Positions 1 through 22,015 of a DNA stretch of 64,000 nucleotides are shown here, piece by piece. The position numbers were made by a program, and so were the translations under genes. Positions within the stretch are counted from its first letter, which is position 1. Each line of letters opens with the position of its first letter. The notes below the pieces were generated by a model, which was given only the letters and a program-made list of their open reading frames with translations, was not told where the DNA came from and did not search any database. This stretch comes from Aldrovandia affinis (lineage: Eukaryota; Chordata; Actinopteri; Notacanthiformes; Halosauridae): assembly GCA_029706075.1 (NCBI GenBank), contig JAINUG010000048.1, positions 3,528,501 to 3,592,500 on the forward strand, written 5' to 3'.

Positions 1-87
1 TGTCATACAGTGTTTTTTCAATCAAATAAACACTTAATGGCTTTAATTAGAATTTTTCAGTGGCCTAAGATGTTTGCACAGTGCTAC
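1..87. mobile_element. Truncated end of a Tc1-like element
   Basis: The first ~87 bases match, with differences, the right terminal inverted repeat of the Tc1-like element at 24206-24745: both read 'caaataaacactta', then 'tggcctaaga', then 'ttgcacagt'. The element continues off the left edge of the window. Only the terminal part is visible and nothing is coding. Confidence 0.6.
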
Positions 88-103
88 TGTATATATATAT
101 ATA

Positions 104-648
104 CACTACCGGTCAAAGGTTTTAGAACACCCCCATTTTCCAGTTTTTACTGCAGTTTTAAGCAGTTCAAGTCCAGTGAATAGCCTGAAATGGTACAAAT
201 GTAAGCGGTAAACTGCCAGAGGTTAAAAAAAAAGTTTAGGTTACCAAAAAATGAAAAATAATGTAAAGTTTTTGTCAGTGAGTAGTTTCCTACTGGCAGA
301 CCCAAAGCTAGAACAAAACCAGAAGACAAGTTTCTGAGAGTAAACAGCTTGCGTGATAGGTGGCTCACAAGACAGCTTAACACTGGTCGAAGTAAGGAAG
401 TCTCAGTTTCAACTGTCGGCGACTTGCACAGACTGTTAACCCATGTTAACCCATTACTTGTTCCCTGAAAAGGGCCTTTTTATAACTCTGAAATGTAAAT
501 TATTTTTCAGTTTTTGGTAACCTAAACCCTTTTTTTTTACCTCTGGCAGTTTACCACTTACCTTTCAGGTTATTCACTGGACTTGAACTGCTTAAATTTC
601 TGTAAAAACTGGAAAATGGGGGTGTTCTAAAACTTTTGACTGGTAGTG
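104..648. mobile_element. Non-autonomous Tc1-like (MITE-like) element
   Basis: The two ends are long inverted repeats of about 140 bp. The left begins 'cactaccggtcaaaggtttt' and the right ends 'aaaacttttgactggtagtg'. The element is flanked by TA on both sides, as expected of Tc1/mariner insertion. The middle keeps a decayed transposase trace (codons for a KPEDKFLRVNSLRDRWL-like stretch) with no usable frame. The same family forms the tandem array at 20.5-22.0 kb. Confidence 0.8.
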
Positions 649-717
649 TATATACTGTTTATATACGTATATAGCAGCTAATAGTGTTGAGCTTGTTTTT
701 GGGCTAGTATATATATA

Positions 718-1990
718 CAGTGCCCTCCAGAATTATTGGCACCCTTGGTGAAGATAAGTAAAAAGGCTATGAAAAAATGTCTTTGATGTTCATCAGCTTG
801 ATCTTGCACTCAAAATATGAGAGAAATCTATCATGTATCACAATTATTGGCACCCCTATATTTAGTACTTTGTGTACCCTCCCCATGCCAAGGTAACAGC
901 ACTGAGTCACTGAGTATAATACTTGATGAGGTGGGAGAACACATAGCAAGGGATCTTAGACCATTCCTCCATACAGAATCTCTCCAGAACCTTCAGAGTC
1001 CTTGGTCCTCACTTGTGGGCTCTCCTCTTCAGCTCACCCAACAGGTTTTCAATGGGGTTTAGGTCAGGGGACTGGAATAGCCATTGCAAAAGCTTGATTC
1101 TGTGGTCAGTGAACCATTTTTGTGTGGATTTGGAGGTATACTTTAGATCATTGTCCTGCTGGAAGATCCAACCCATGACCCAGTTTTAGCCTCCTGACAG
1201 AGACAGCCAGATTTTGATCTAAAATGTCCTGGTACTTGACAGAGTCCATGATGCCATGCATCCTAACAAGGTTCCCAGGGCCTTTGGAAGTAAGACAGCC
1301 CCAAAACATCACAGATCCACCACCATACTTCACAGTGGGGATTAAGTTATTTTCTGCATGACCATCCCGTCATTACGCCAAACCCACCTCTGGTGTTTGT
1401 TGCCAAAAAGCTCTATTTCTGTCTCATCTGACCAGAACCCGGTTCCACTCAAAGTTCCAGTGACATTTAACAAACTCCAGGTGCTTATGTTTATGGTTTA
1501 ATGACAGCACAGGCAGATTTTTTGGCAAGCATTCCAAATAGATAGTTGGCATGGAGGTGACATCTAATTGTAGTTTTGGAGACTTGGTGACCCCAAGATG
1601 CAAGCAACTTCTGCAATTCCCCAACTGTGTTCCTTGGAGAATTGTTTTTCTTTGGAACCATCCTCCTCACTGTGTGTGGCGGCAAAATACACTTGCGTCC
1701 TCTTGTAGGCAGGTTCATCACAGCTCCAGTTGTTTTAAATGTCTTAATTATTGCCCTAATAGTTTCAGGTGTGTAGCTGTTTTTTTATAGCCATTGCCTG
1801 ATGGTAAACAACTTTTTGTCTAATTTCATTTGTGTATTCTCTGATCTTTCCCATGTTGATGGATGACTAAGGGAGTTTGGACTGTGTGTCACCTCATATT
1901 TATACCCCAATGAAACAGGAAGTCATAGATGACCACTTAAAAGTTCCTAAAAACTCAGGTGAACTTTGGCAGCGATGTGACATCATCCAT
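718..1990 (-). mobile_element. Decayed Tc1-like transposon with transposase pseudogene
   Basis: The element starts just after a TA with 'cagtgccctccagaattatt', a common fish Tc1 terminal repeat, and 'aattattggcaccc' recurs at about 840-855. A minus-strand transposase can be followed in pieces. It starts near 1857 (MGKIREYTNEIRQK, the usual N-terminal helix-turn-helix region) and runs to MKYGGGSVMFWGC near 1333, then stops at about 1148. Frameshifts and stops break it everywhere. I do not find the matching right terminal repeat, so that end is truncated or eroded. Confidence 0.75.
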
Positions 1991-4900
1991 ACCTGCTGCA
2001 TTTTCTGTTAATCGTTTTACGTGACAATTTAACATTGACATTAAAACACCTTCTTGCTGACAGACTGCTTTTAAATAACCATATAGAATCATAATTTATT
2101 AGTTTGTACTATTGTCTGCCCAGTTTTCGAAGGACAAAGCCTGCAGTCAAACCATACAATTTATGCTGCGGATTCTCAAACTCTTCAGAACTGCTGATAC
2201 TGAAACAATACTGCTAATCTCTGGAACGTATTACTTTAATTCAGTGAAAGCTATACGTGATATCCTGAATAGCTCAAATAGCCTAAATATAAAAAATAAT
2301 ATAATGACCCAATTGTCTTTACACTTATAAATGCATACACATGATATTAATATCCTCACCTCTAATTTTCAACATTAAAAAGCCAAGTTACTCACAAAGC
2401 ATATACTCTCTATACATTTATAAAATACAATTTTGTTCACTAAATTCACTGCATACCAAATTATTGATATTGAAATGATGATATCAATAGAGTATATGCT
2501 TTATGAGTAAGGTAGTTTTTTAACTTTTAAAACATTTTTTGAAAGATAAAAAACATTGTAAAGATACCAGATACAGATGTGCATCTGTAGAAATGTAAAG
2601 CTATAGAAATGGAGTACTGCCAATGACAGTGAGTTTGTGTTTGTAAGGACCAGGGTGATGGATGTGGTCTATACTCTTGACAAATAGGCTTGAGTTTTAT
2701 CCATGCTTAACTTGATTTTGTGTCCCCATGGTACGATGTACCCACCCTGGGTTCTAATTGGTTAGCTACATGCTCAACAAATCTCTAACCTTTGACCTCT
2801 GGTGGATGATGACTTTACATTACCTCATCCAGGTGGTTTGTATTAGCAAGCCTCCTGTTTCCTGGAAAGCCATCAGTGTCAATAATCCTTTCATGTTTGT
2901 GTGTGTACGTGTGTTATCATAGGGGGTTAGGAGGCAGTGGCTTGACAGTGTCTCCTTTCTCTCGCCTCTGGGTGGCATGCTCTTTCCCATCTGCTGGGTC
3001 CGATTAAGAGGAGTTAGTTACGCCCTGATCCCTTTAAGAGAAGCAGAAGGTGAATTTTATTCCTGTGAAAAGTCAAGATATGGCTGAGGGAGTGTGCCAC
3101 ACTGCCTGTCCCTTGCCCACAAAGGAAGGGAAGGGAGAAGGGATTTTCTCTCCAATAAAGCCACAGCTACAACATGATGCCCACGAGGTCAATTTTCCTA
3201 ATAAAATAAGCCCCTGTGCAACTAAACAAGCAGCCAAGTAAATTAATGAAGCATGCAGTGATATAGGGTTTCATCTGATTTACATTTTTTGCAATGAAAG
3301 ATGAAAATACATTTAAAATAAGCAAAATGAAAATGTGAAAAAGAAAATTCACATGAACAAATGGAAACTATTACAGAGACTGACTCAATTTGACTACAGA
3401 CATGACTAAATTTGATGCTCAAGAGTAATGCTCTGTTACTACTTTCCTGTGAGTCCCAAACTTTGCTTGTCACTGGGGTGACCGCCCGTCTAAGCTGGGG
3501 TTGTACTGAATCGCAGTAGAATGCTTCAGAAATGCCTGCGTCACATCATCTAGACGTCAACACAATCGCAATCATTTGCTAGGAATGTCTCCACACACAC
3601 AGCTGGCTCGCCCATAACTTGATAAGCTTATGCGTTTGTTATTTTAACTGAACCAAGGAATATGACTCATTGATGGAAATGTTAACATTTATACACCCAC
3701 CCTGTGAAACAGTTTGAATCATTGGGACTGCTTATTCCTCTGAGTGGAATCACACTTTCAGACTATAAGGAGTCACCCTCTAATGAGGAAGGCTGGTTCA
3801 TTTAACAGATCATTTCCAAGTAAATTGGGATTCAGTGCCAAAGCTAAATGGATCGAAGGAACAGTCTCCAGCAGAACGTGTTATCCGTCTCATGAATGTC
3901 ATATGTCCAGAGAATAAGGTGCTTTGGACCAGTCCATAACCTCCGTCCTCTGCGTCCATGGTCTGGAAAAAAGCCTCTAAAATCAAAATGAGGCTTATAA
4001 GAAAAACAGGACCCGAAAATGTGTTTCAGGAATCAGTCTTTATGCATCTTTGAAGCAGCACTGAAAAGCTGTTAAACTCAGCTGAACTCTCAGTTCAGTC
4101 TGAGGAGGTAAGGAGTCTTTCAGTGTGTTCTAAGGTCACTGCTCAGTAGCCTGTGAGTGATCAGATCAGCCTGTGTCTGCCTGTGACGAACAGTCTAACT
4201 GAGAAAGACTTCTTACTAACAAAGGAGAAAGAGTGTGGCATCTCATTTGCAGTGAATCCAAAATGTATCAGTGAGATTTGTTAGGGTGTCACTTTGATGA
4301 ACCAAGCATCATGTGAAACAGTCCCCCAACGTTACAAAGGACTTAAACATATGCACTCGCTCCCTTCATTTATGCTCCATCACAAACATATAGGCACACA
4401 CACATACATGAAAAGAGTGTTAGCTTCTGGTTGTAGTGCGGCTCTGCCTTACATCTGAAAATGACTTTTAATTTTTTAACAACATATTGATTCTTGAGAA
4501 AAATGAAACGTCACTAAAGGTTCTAATTAAAAACCTGCAAATTAAACAGTCTCCAGCTGAGATACTGAGTGATTCATACAATCTGTCACTTCTTTGCCAC
4601 TTTACAGCTCTGTTTGTCTGATGCAAATGTCTTCAAAAATGGCTTGGAGTGTAAACTCATGGATGGAAAATCACTGTCTACTGTAGTAACTGCATTTCTC
4701 AACACTGGTCCAGGGGGTACAGTGTATGGTAGTGCTCACTCCAACTGATGTCTTAATTAGTAATGTTTGAGTGGGCTGTTAACGGAATACTGATCTGGGT
4801 TTGACCCCCCTAGCTTCTACCCTTCCTCCAGTAACACCAAATAATTCTGGGAGACATTTTTACTGGTGCCTTAGGATACTCACTCACCCACCGAGATACT

Positions 4901-5688
4901 TCAAAGTATGCTGCAAAAATAATCATCCTCTATAACAAATAGATTCTGGCTCAAAAGGAATGAAGTTTCTTTATATATGCATGTAAAAAAATTATATATA
5001 TACATATATATTTGCTTTACATACTATACAGGTTCTTTCACATTTTCAGGAGAAATACATACAGTATGTATGATAAGAATATTGCAAAGACTATGCTTTG
5101 ATCTCCAAGCTATTCATTATGGAACATTGCTCTATCCATACCCTGGAGAATGATAGGCTAACTTTCACAGCCAGAAAACAGAGCATCAGACAGATTCACT
5201 CTGCTTCACCTGTGTGGAGATAGAAAATACAAGAAAATACCAGAAAAACTGAAAACAAAAACAAATGTATTTACATGGGAAAGACACTGTCAAGGATAAA
5301 AGTTTCACATAATAACCAGAGGTGTAAATATACCTGAATACAGAAGTCAGTAGGGAACTATTAAAGAGTAAAACAAGTGAATAATAAAAACAAACAAACG
5401 AGAGAAAAAAAAAGGAATATATGTAGGGTCTTCAAACTTTTGTTTTGACATACATCCACTCCAACCGTATTGAAAATAAGCAGACAACCCCAGATAAAAT
5501 AGAAGCCAGACATCCAAAAAGCCAAGAGCCAAGAGGAACTATGAGCCAAATAGAACATGGACTGCTAAAAAAGGCAAATGTTAAATATTTGTTTTAAATA
5601 ATACTGAATATAAAGTGATTGTTTTTTCCAAACAGAATAAAGGCCTGTGTCCATCACAGTAGAGAAGAGCCTGCCTGTGGGGACAGGC
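1991..5688. other. Intergenic / 3' flank of ugdh, no gene recognised
   Basis: No coding exon recognised on either strand. The part nearest 5688 is probably ugdh 3' UTR, but I cannot place its poly(A) site. A short imperfect inverted repeat lies at about 2391-2424 and 2484-2520 ('agcatatactctctat' against 'atagagtatatgct'). AT-rich simple sequence occurs at 4990-5015. Confidence 0.5.
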
Positions 5689-14838
<9,150 letters not shown>

Positions 14839-14845
14839 CTTCACT

Positions 14846-17800
14846 CTGGAGTGTGTGTGTGTGTGTGTGTGTGTAGGGGGGATGGGGTGGAGATGGAGGC
14901 AGGTGATGAAACAGATGCAAGAGGATGATGTAGGTGAAAAAGACATAGTGATTATAAAAGAAGGAAAGAGGAGGGGAAAGGGGAAGAGGAGAGGTCAGTC
15001 ACAAAGAACTAAAAGCAAACAGTATAACTAAGCCACATCTTGTCTTCTGACATGCTTTTCTTAATGAAAACAATAATCATGTGAAGAGAGCGACAGGCAG
15101 ATATTAATGTCATATTTTTATCATCACAATAAAGTACAATGAAAATAAATATTTATAGTAAAATGTAAATTAATATTGCACTTTTCCCTTTTTATCTCAT
15201 TATTTCAGACAGTGGTATCTTGCATCAGTTCCTTTCCAATTAAACTTTGCTTCCAGTCTAATACATATTGAAACTGCCCCGCAGCTGCAATCTTCTTCAT
15301 ATGTAAACAATGTAATTAGGTTATTTTACTGGGGTTTTCAGATTTTCCAGAACAACACACAAAGTGTTTTAAGCAAGGTACCTAAATAACACTTTATGGC
15401 AGACCTGTTTGGTACAGCCAACGGAAAGAGGAAAGGTTGGGGAAAGAAAACCCTTCCTCAATTTTAAACCCTACAGCACTTCTCTGTGGAGTGCTTTGAA
15501 CGGAGTGCAAAATCCCCAAAGGTCTACTTTTCATGACTCATCAACAGATTTTCTCCATGTGATGGCGTTTTAAATTGGTAGCAGAATGCAAAACCATCTG
15601 TTCAGAAAAGTTTCAGGGGTGTCCATCCCTCTTGCTGAATCTGTGCGTGTCCTCAAGATGAGACTGGGAATACCCACGGTTTCATGCTGAATCAAGATAC
15701 AATACCCCTCTCCTCTCTTCCATAGATATCTGGCCCTTACAGAAATCTTGCTGCAGGAATAAAGCTTCCTGTCCATCCGTGGCTTTCCTCTCCATGCTAC
15801 ATCTTTAAGATTCCGTCTACCGTCTGTCCCCTCACATTCACAATCTCACTGTCACGGCAAGTAAAATTCAGCTTTGTGGGCATGAAGCAGGATACACAAC
15901 AGCATAACGGCCAGTATTAAAAATGGAAAATGGTAACACAGCTGACACTTAAGTTTATCGGTAGCGGGGCGAGGAACTGTAGAATGATCTGTTGAAGAAT
16001 GACTGAGTGCTCGAATTGGAATAAGTCCTACACATAGCCCAATTATTAAAACGAGCAAAATCAAAGGGAATTACTGTCAACCTCAGCCCTGAATGTGTGA
16101 TCCACTCTCTCTCGGACTCCCGCTCCCAATCAATCCCCCCCGTGCCACGCAGCCAGTCTCTTGGGCACACAGGGCAGTACGAACGTGTGTGGCTATTCCG
16201 TGGCAGCCGAGCGCTGCTCAGCACAAACACAGCCTCCCCCTAGCAGACCCCAAGACCCACTCCCTCCCCATGCATCCAGAAGCACACACAAGAGACTCAT
16301 TATTCTAACCTCTCACATTAATATGAAAACTATTCGTGAAAGAGGCACTTCAGCAGTGAGAAGAGCCACTATATTCGCCATTGCCATGGCCGAGCTGCCA
16401 ATGTCTCCAATAGCCAATGCTACATATGTCTCTTCAAGCGGTAGTGGATTCTTCTGACAAACTTAAGTGTCTTGTTTAACGACAGTGGTAAACTAAACAG
16501 CTCTCATTCATTGCGGATTAGCACTAATCAAAACGTTGGAAACGTGACTGTTTTGGGATATGGGAAATAGCACTTAATTGATGTGCAATTCAGTTGTGCT
16601 GTGGATGTTAGCTTTAGCTGGAGAGCTGCAATCCTAGTGATGCTGACAACCACTGGCACATTCTGCCATCCAGGTGTTCTCACACACCGCAGATATCAGA
16701 TTCTGAAAGTTATTTTTCAGCAAACTTGTCTGTGCATGTTTCCAGCTGTTGCCTAAAGCCTGCCACACGAAGCCATTCTGGAAGACTTCAAACAGCAAAG
16801 GAAATTTGACTACAGTGTAATGGTTTTACAAAAAATGAGAAATTTAACCAGACGACTGTACACTTAATCCTTATTTTAACATATATATTTTTTTAAAGAT
16901 CCATCTTCTCAAGAATATTTCAACATGCATTTTCCTACACCATAACACTTTTATTCCTGCTATCTTTAAGACAGTGACTACTCATGGCACTACAACAGCA
17001 ATTGCCCTATGTAGGCTATAGCAAGCCACAAGCAACCAGTTTTATAACATAGCTGTATGTCTAACTCATAAAATCTACAAGAGGAACTTTTAAAACCAAA
17101 AATACATCTGGCTATTTATGTCTGGCTGCAACTGGAGGACGTAGATGTAGTGTACTTAAACTCACATAGTGACTGACTCACTAACCACCGAATTTCTTAG
17201 AGTAGCTCTTGCACTAACTATATTTCACCACTAGAGTGAAAAGGACTGCACAGCAGTCACAGTTTAGAACACATTGGCTGTTGTATCGTTTTGCTGAGGG
17301 GTAGTTAACTTGGCAGCACCCATCATTAATATTTAATTTACAAATAATGATATTTCTATTTTAAATAATGTAAGGTATGCCATAAATTATGCAGATCTAG
17401 TCTACTAGATCTCAGAAACCGCGATCTACTGTAGCTAGTTTTTCGGAACCACTGTGAAATATTCAAACAGGAGGAATGCAAAGAAATTACCAATATTTAA
17501 ATATAAGATAGACTGTTGAAAAAGACTATCCGCAAATGTTTACCGTGTGGAAATCTTAATGTGATCATCATAAGCCACGTTATTTCCTGCCGATAAAAAA
17601 TGGCAAGCTTGCTAATGTTGGTCATCAGTCTAGACAAGGTTGAAATTCTGAAGTTTTTGTCCCAGTCAATTCACAAAAACGCCTACAAAACTGCATGCGA
17701 GTGACACTATAAAAATAGCAGTAGGCCTACTCGTTAACATTGTTTTAATTGTATTGTACTGGTTAATACGATGGAAATGTATCACATATTTGGCTCCACT

Positions 17801-18257
17801 ACTAGATTGGCGACGGAAGTGAGCGACAAATATTACATTGTCATACCGTTAACTATTATAACAATAGTTAGCAAGTTAGAGCACGTTTGATCATTTTAAA
17901 TGAAATTCGTCCACGATTTAAGGTAGTTTTACGTTAAAACTTTCAGAACCTGAATATTAAAATGTATGATTTGCCGACAGGAATCCTACAGTGTAAACGG
18001 ATAAAGACGGGGACATTTATCCCCTCTAAAAATGACGACACGACTTGGTTTAGCAAACAGCAAAACTAGTATTGCGTGCCAAAGTACCGTTAGGTGGCTA
18101 GCCATCAAAACATTTGTTCTAGTTTTCAAAAGTGGCGAAAATTGCATTGGAACTAGTGACCGACGTTCACCACCGCTAGTTTACAGATTAACACTGCCAG
18201 TACCAAACTAGCTTGCGAAATTGAACACGATTTAGTTAAAACCGAAGCGAGTCTTAC
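14846..18257 (-). other. ugdh: ugdh intron 1, mostly featureless
   Basis: The intron runs from the proposed donor at 18257 to the acceptor at 14846. It holds no exon I recognise on either strand. Short open frames at 16.0-16.5 kb show no family resemblance. The high-coordinate end (17.3-18.2 kb) is free of recognisable transposons, unlike the rest of the window, as is usual near a promoter. Confidence 0.55.
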
Positions 18258-18411
18258 CAATTGCCTATGTCTGCCGATTAGCACCAAATAAAACAGTTCT
18301 CGAAGTCCTCGTAGATTGTGGGTGAGCTGTAGAGCATTTAGCTAGACAAACTGTAATTAAATCAGATTAAGTTAGCCCTTTGAATGTACGTTTGTGCAGT
18401 ACACAAAGGTT
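18258..18411 (-). other. ugdh: Proposed non-coding exon 1 of ugdh
   Basis: A good donor, 'ttg|gtaagac', lies at 18258 on the minus strand. Upstream is a TATA-like element and a GC box, giving a start near 18.41 kb. The coding exon at 14845 needs such an upstream exon. The exact start is inferred from promoter spacing and is uncertain by tens of bases. Confidence 0.45.
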
Positions 18412-18439
18412 TACTCAGATGCTGCTGTAAGACACCCGT

Positions 18440-18503
18440 CTTTATAACATTTGGAGGCTCTCTCTGCAGTTAAGTCTTTACTCCGGCACCGGCAGGGGGC
18501 GGG
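18440..18503 (-). promoter_or_regulatory. ugdh: Putative ugdh core promoter (TATA-like plus GC box)
   Basis: On the minus strand 'gttataaag' (18440-18448) is a TATA-like sequence. A GC box, seen on the plus strand as 'gggggcggg' at 18495-18503, lies about 50 bases upstream. Local GC content rises here against AT-rich flanks. Promoter function is inferred from position and motifs only. Confidence 0.45.
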
Positions 18504-20530
18504 ACACATTCCTTTGACATCATTTCTCCACTCCCATCGGCATCGCAGACCAAGAGGGTGTAGTTTAAATCATAGATATATACGGTTTAGGTACAACACT
18601 TTTTTTGGCGTTTAGTGCGCACGCCTCTCTACTGAAATTAAGCCATGTACAGCACAGTACCATTTTGAAGAACTGTGTGTTGCAAGGCATTCTCATGCTT
18701 TAGGTCAAGTAAGACCGTCCTGGGAACTTATTTTCACGCTTTTCCGGCTTTATCAGCTCTTACGGCTTAAGTTTTTTTCTCTCAAAAATACATTACGGCG
18801 GTGCTATTCATCTATAACATTTACTACACTATGTTATTTCAATCTAGGTTCACTGGGGGAATGGTGTCAGTGAGTTTGCTTTCTCAGAATGTAAATTACC
18901 TTTAATTCCCTCGTCACACCCACTGGCCTAGAACTTATTTTAGATCAGTGGTCACTCTAGGAACCCGAACAAATAGTAGAAGTATAGTAAGTAGGTACAA
19001 ATACCACGATTCAACTGAGTTGAATTGAGTTAGTTTAACTATTTCTATGCGGCAGATATTCGAATCATATCTACAAACAACACATACAAATATGCCCCTG
19101 AGCCCTCTTGACAATTGCCAAGCACATTTGTAAAATCTAGGAAGTTATGTCAGATGTTTCATAACAAACCCTGAAAACTATGTAATACTGCTATTGCCAA
19201 AAGCTTAAACAAAAAAATGTGAAGCCAACCTTGATTATCTCATGTTGCAGTCACGTTTTGAATGTTGAATGTTTACGATTCCTTCACGTCATTGAGGTGC
19301 ACCCTGATATCTTGCCATTGACGTAGGACAGTATGAAGATGAAGGAGAGGAGTGAGAATAACAAAATCACATTTCTCTTTGAGATAATCTACCTGAGGGA
19401 ATGTATATGGGTTTTTCATGTGACCTTCAGACACAAAGTGCAGTGGTGCAAGGAATTTTGATTTAGCATTTTGATCTATCACTCAGCTCTGGTGTTCCTT
19501 TAACCCTCTCATCTCCTGGTTGGTGTTGCATCTTCCAGCTGTCCACCCCACCATCGGATACCTTTTCTACCTTAACTGATCAGTGGTGAGTGTTTGAGAT
19601 CTGATCAAAAAAAGCCACAAGAACATTTAAACATCCAGTGTAAGAAAAAATGAGACATACACAACTTATTTACAACACAATCACAATGACTTTATTTTGA
19701 CAACACTTGTACATACATGAAGGCACACATCAAGGGAAAAGCCAAATGTTACATACAACTCAGGGATCCAAACACTGCATGAACAGAATGTGTTAGTGTT
19801 TATCTTCCCTCTTCCTGCCCCCTCTCAGGAGACCAGTTTCCTGCCATCCTGTGGTGTTCACACATGCACCTAAAATTCCACAGGAGCAGGGATCATTGTT
19901 TCTACTCATGTCTTAAATGTATATGGTGTGCGTGAACCCTAGAACACGACTTGTGGTGGAACAAAATCATAAAAAGCAACTTCAAGGGGGGGTTTGAAAT
20001 GTCAATGCTGGGATCAGCATTCTGGGCGGGAGGTTCTCCCCTTGTCCAATTGGTAATCACAACTGTGAGAATGAGAACGCGTTACACCTCATAATGAGGT
20101 GTTGTATTTGCACTCCTGACCAATACAAGGCCAAATTCACACTTTGGTGTTACAAACCACACCAAGTGTCTATCTATAATGTCATCCCCTCAGGACGATC
20201 CTGGTATGAGGTAGACATTTGCAGGTAATTCGACTCATTGTTCATCTTGTGTTCTTGTCCCCTTAAATAATTCATGTAAAATAAATCTAAAACAGACCAA
20301 TTTATAGAAATTGACCTTACACAGACCTCCTCCTTAATAACTGTTAAACAACCTGTTCTTTCTAGTGTCTGTCTATCCCCACTATAAAAAGCCTGAGACG
20401 ATTTTACACTCACAGTATTACCATTCAATCTTTAGAGGTGGTTGTGTTGGTGACATACCAGCAGGGGGCCTGAGATGAGAGAAACTAAGATCCCTTTGCA
20501 TGCCCTGGTCATTGAGACCCCCCTTACAGA
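18504..20530. other. Intergenic, no gene recognised
   Basis: I recognise no coding exon or transposon. A minus-strand AATAAA lies near 19691-19696 and an 84-residue minus-strand frame at 20428-20174 precedes it, so an unannotated transcript end is conceivable. The frame has no familiar motif and I do not call it a gene. Confidence 0.4.
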
Positions 20531-22015
20531 GATACTGAATCACCAAGTTGATTAAGTCTACAGAGAGGGCAGGGAAGGTGAGAATGGACAGTCTGGAGGG
20601 TCTGGGCTATGTCTGTTGTAACTTTCAAACATTAACTTTATATTGTACCTTATTCTAAGGTTGACCTCATCATTCTTCGTCTGTTGTGGTCAAACAGGTG
20701 GGACTGGTAGAATATACTTTTTTGTATTTATAAGAAACATGACATTTGGTCTGAACATACACTACCGGTCAACATTTTTTAGAACACCCACATTTTCCAG
20801 TTTTTACTGAAATTTAAGCAGTTCAAGTCCAGTGAATAACCTGAAATGCTACAGAAAGTGGTAAACTGCCAGAGGTAAAAAAACAACTTTAGGTTACCAA
20901 AAACGGAAAAATAATATAATTTTTTGGCAGTGAGTAGTTTCATACACCATCAAAAGGCACGTGGAAACTGGAGGAAACTCTGACAGGAAGAGGTCTGGCA
21001 GACCCAAAGCCAGAACAAAATCAGAAGACAAGTTTCTGAGAGTCAACAGCTTGCGTGATAGGCGGCTCACAGGACAACAGCTTCAAGATACTGAATCACC
21101 AAGTTGATTAAGTCTATAGAGAGGGCAGGGAAGGTGAGAATGGACAGTCTGGATGGTCTGGGCTATGTCTGTTGTAACTTTCAAACATTAACTTTATATT
21201 GTACCTTATTCTAAGGTTGACCTCATCATTCTTCGTCTGTTGTGGTCAAACAGGTGGGACTGGTAGAATATACTTTTTTGTATTTATAATAAACATGACA
21301 TTTGGTCTGAACATACACTACCGGTCAACATTTTTTAGAACACCCACATTTTCCAGTTTTTACTGAAATTTAAGCAGTTCAAGTCCAGTGAATAACCTGA
21401 AATGCTACAGAAAGTGGTAAACTGCCAGAGGTAAAAAAACAACTTTAGGTTACCAAAAACGGAAAAATAATATAATTTTTTTGGCAGTGAGTAGTTTCAT
21501 ACACCATCAAAAGGCACGTGGAAACTGGAGGAAACTCTGACAGGAAGAGGTCTGGCAGACCCAAAGCCAGAACAAAATCAGAAGACAAGTTTCTGAGAGT
21601 CAACAGCTTGCGTGATAGGCGGCTCACAGGACAACAGTAAAAAAGATACTGAATCACCAAGTTGATTAAGTCTATAGAGAGGGCAGGGAAGGTGAGAATG
21701 GACAGTCTGGAGGGTCTGGGCTATGTCTGTTGTAACTTTCAAACATTAACTTTATATTGTACCTTATTCTAAGGTTGACCTCATCATTCTTCGTCTGTTG
21801 TGGTCAAACAGGTGGGACTGGTAGAATATACTTTTTGTATTTATAAGAAACATGACATTTGGTCTGAACATACACTTTCGGTCAACATTTTTAGAACACC
21901 CACATTTTCCAGTTTTTACTGAAATTTAAGCAGTTCAAGTCCAGTGAATAACCTGAAATGCTACAAAGGTAAGCGATAAACTGCCAGAGGTTAAAAAAAC
22001 AGTTTAGGTTAGCAA
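20531..22015. repeat. Tandem triplication of a ~557-bp unit containing a Tc1-like end
   Basis: The phrase 'gatactgaatcaccaagttg' recurs at 20531, 21087 and 21645 (spacing 556 and 558). Each copy continues through about 250 bases of unique sequence into 'acactaccggtcaac', the end of the Tc1-like family seen at 104-648. The third copy is partial and diverges after about 22015. Copies are nearly identical, so the duplication is recent. Small differences include 'actttcggtc' for 'actaccggtc' in copy three. Confidence 0.92.

Noticed and set aside
20174-20428. 84-codon minus-strand frame upstream of an AATAAA
   Set aside because: No motif, no supporting exon structure. Kept only as a note in the intergenic entry.
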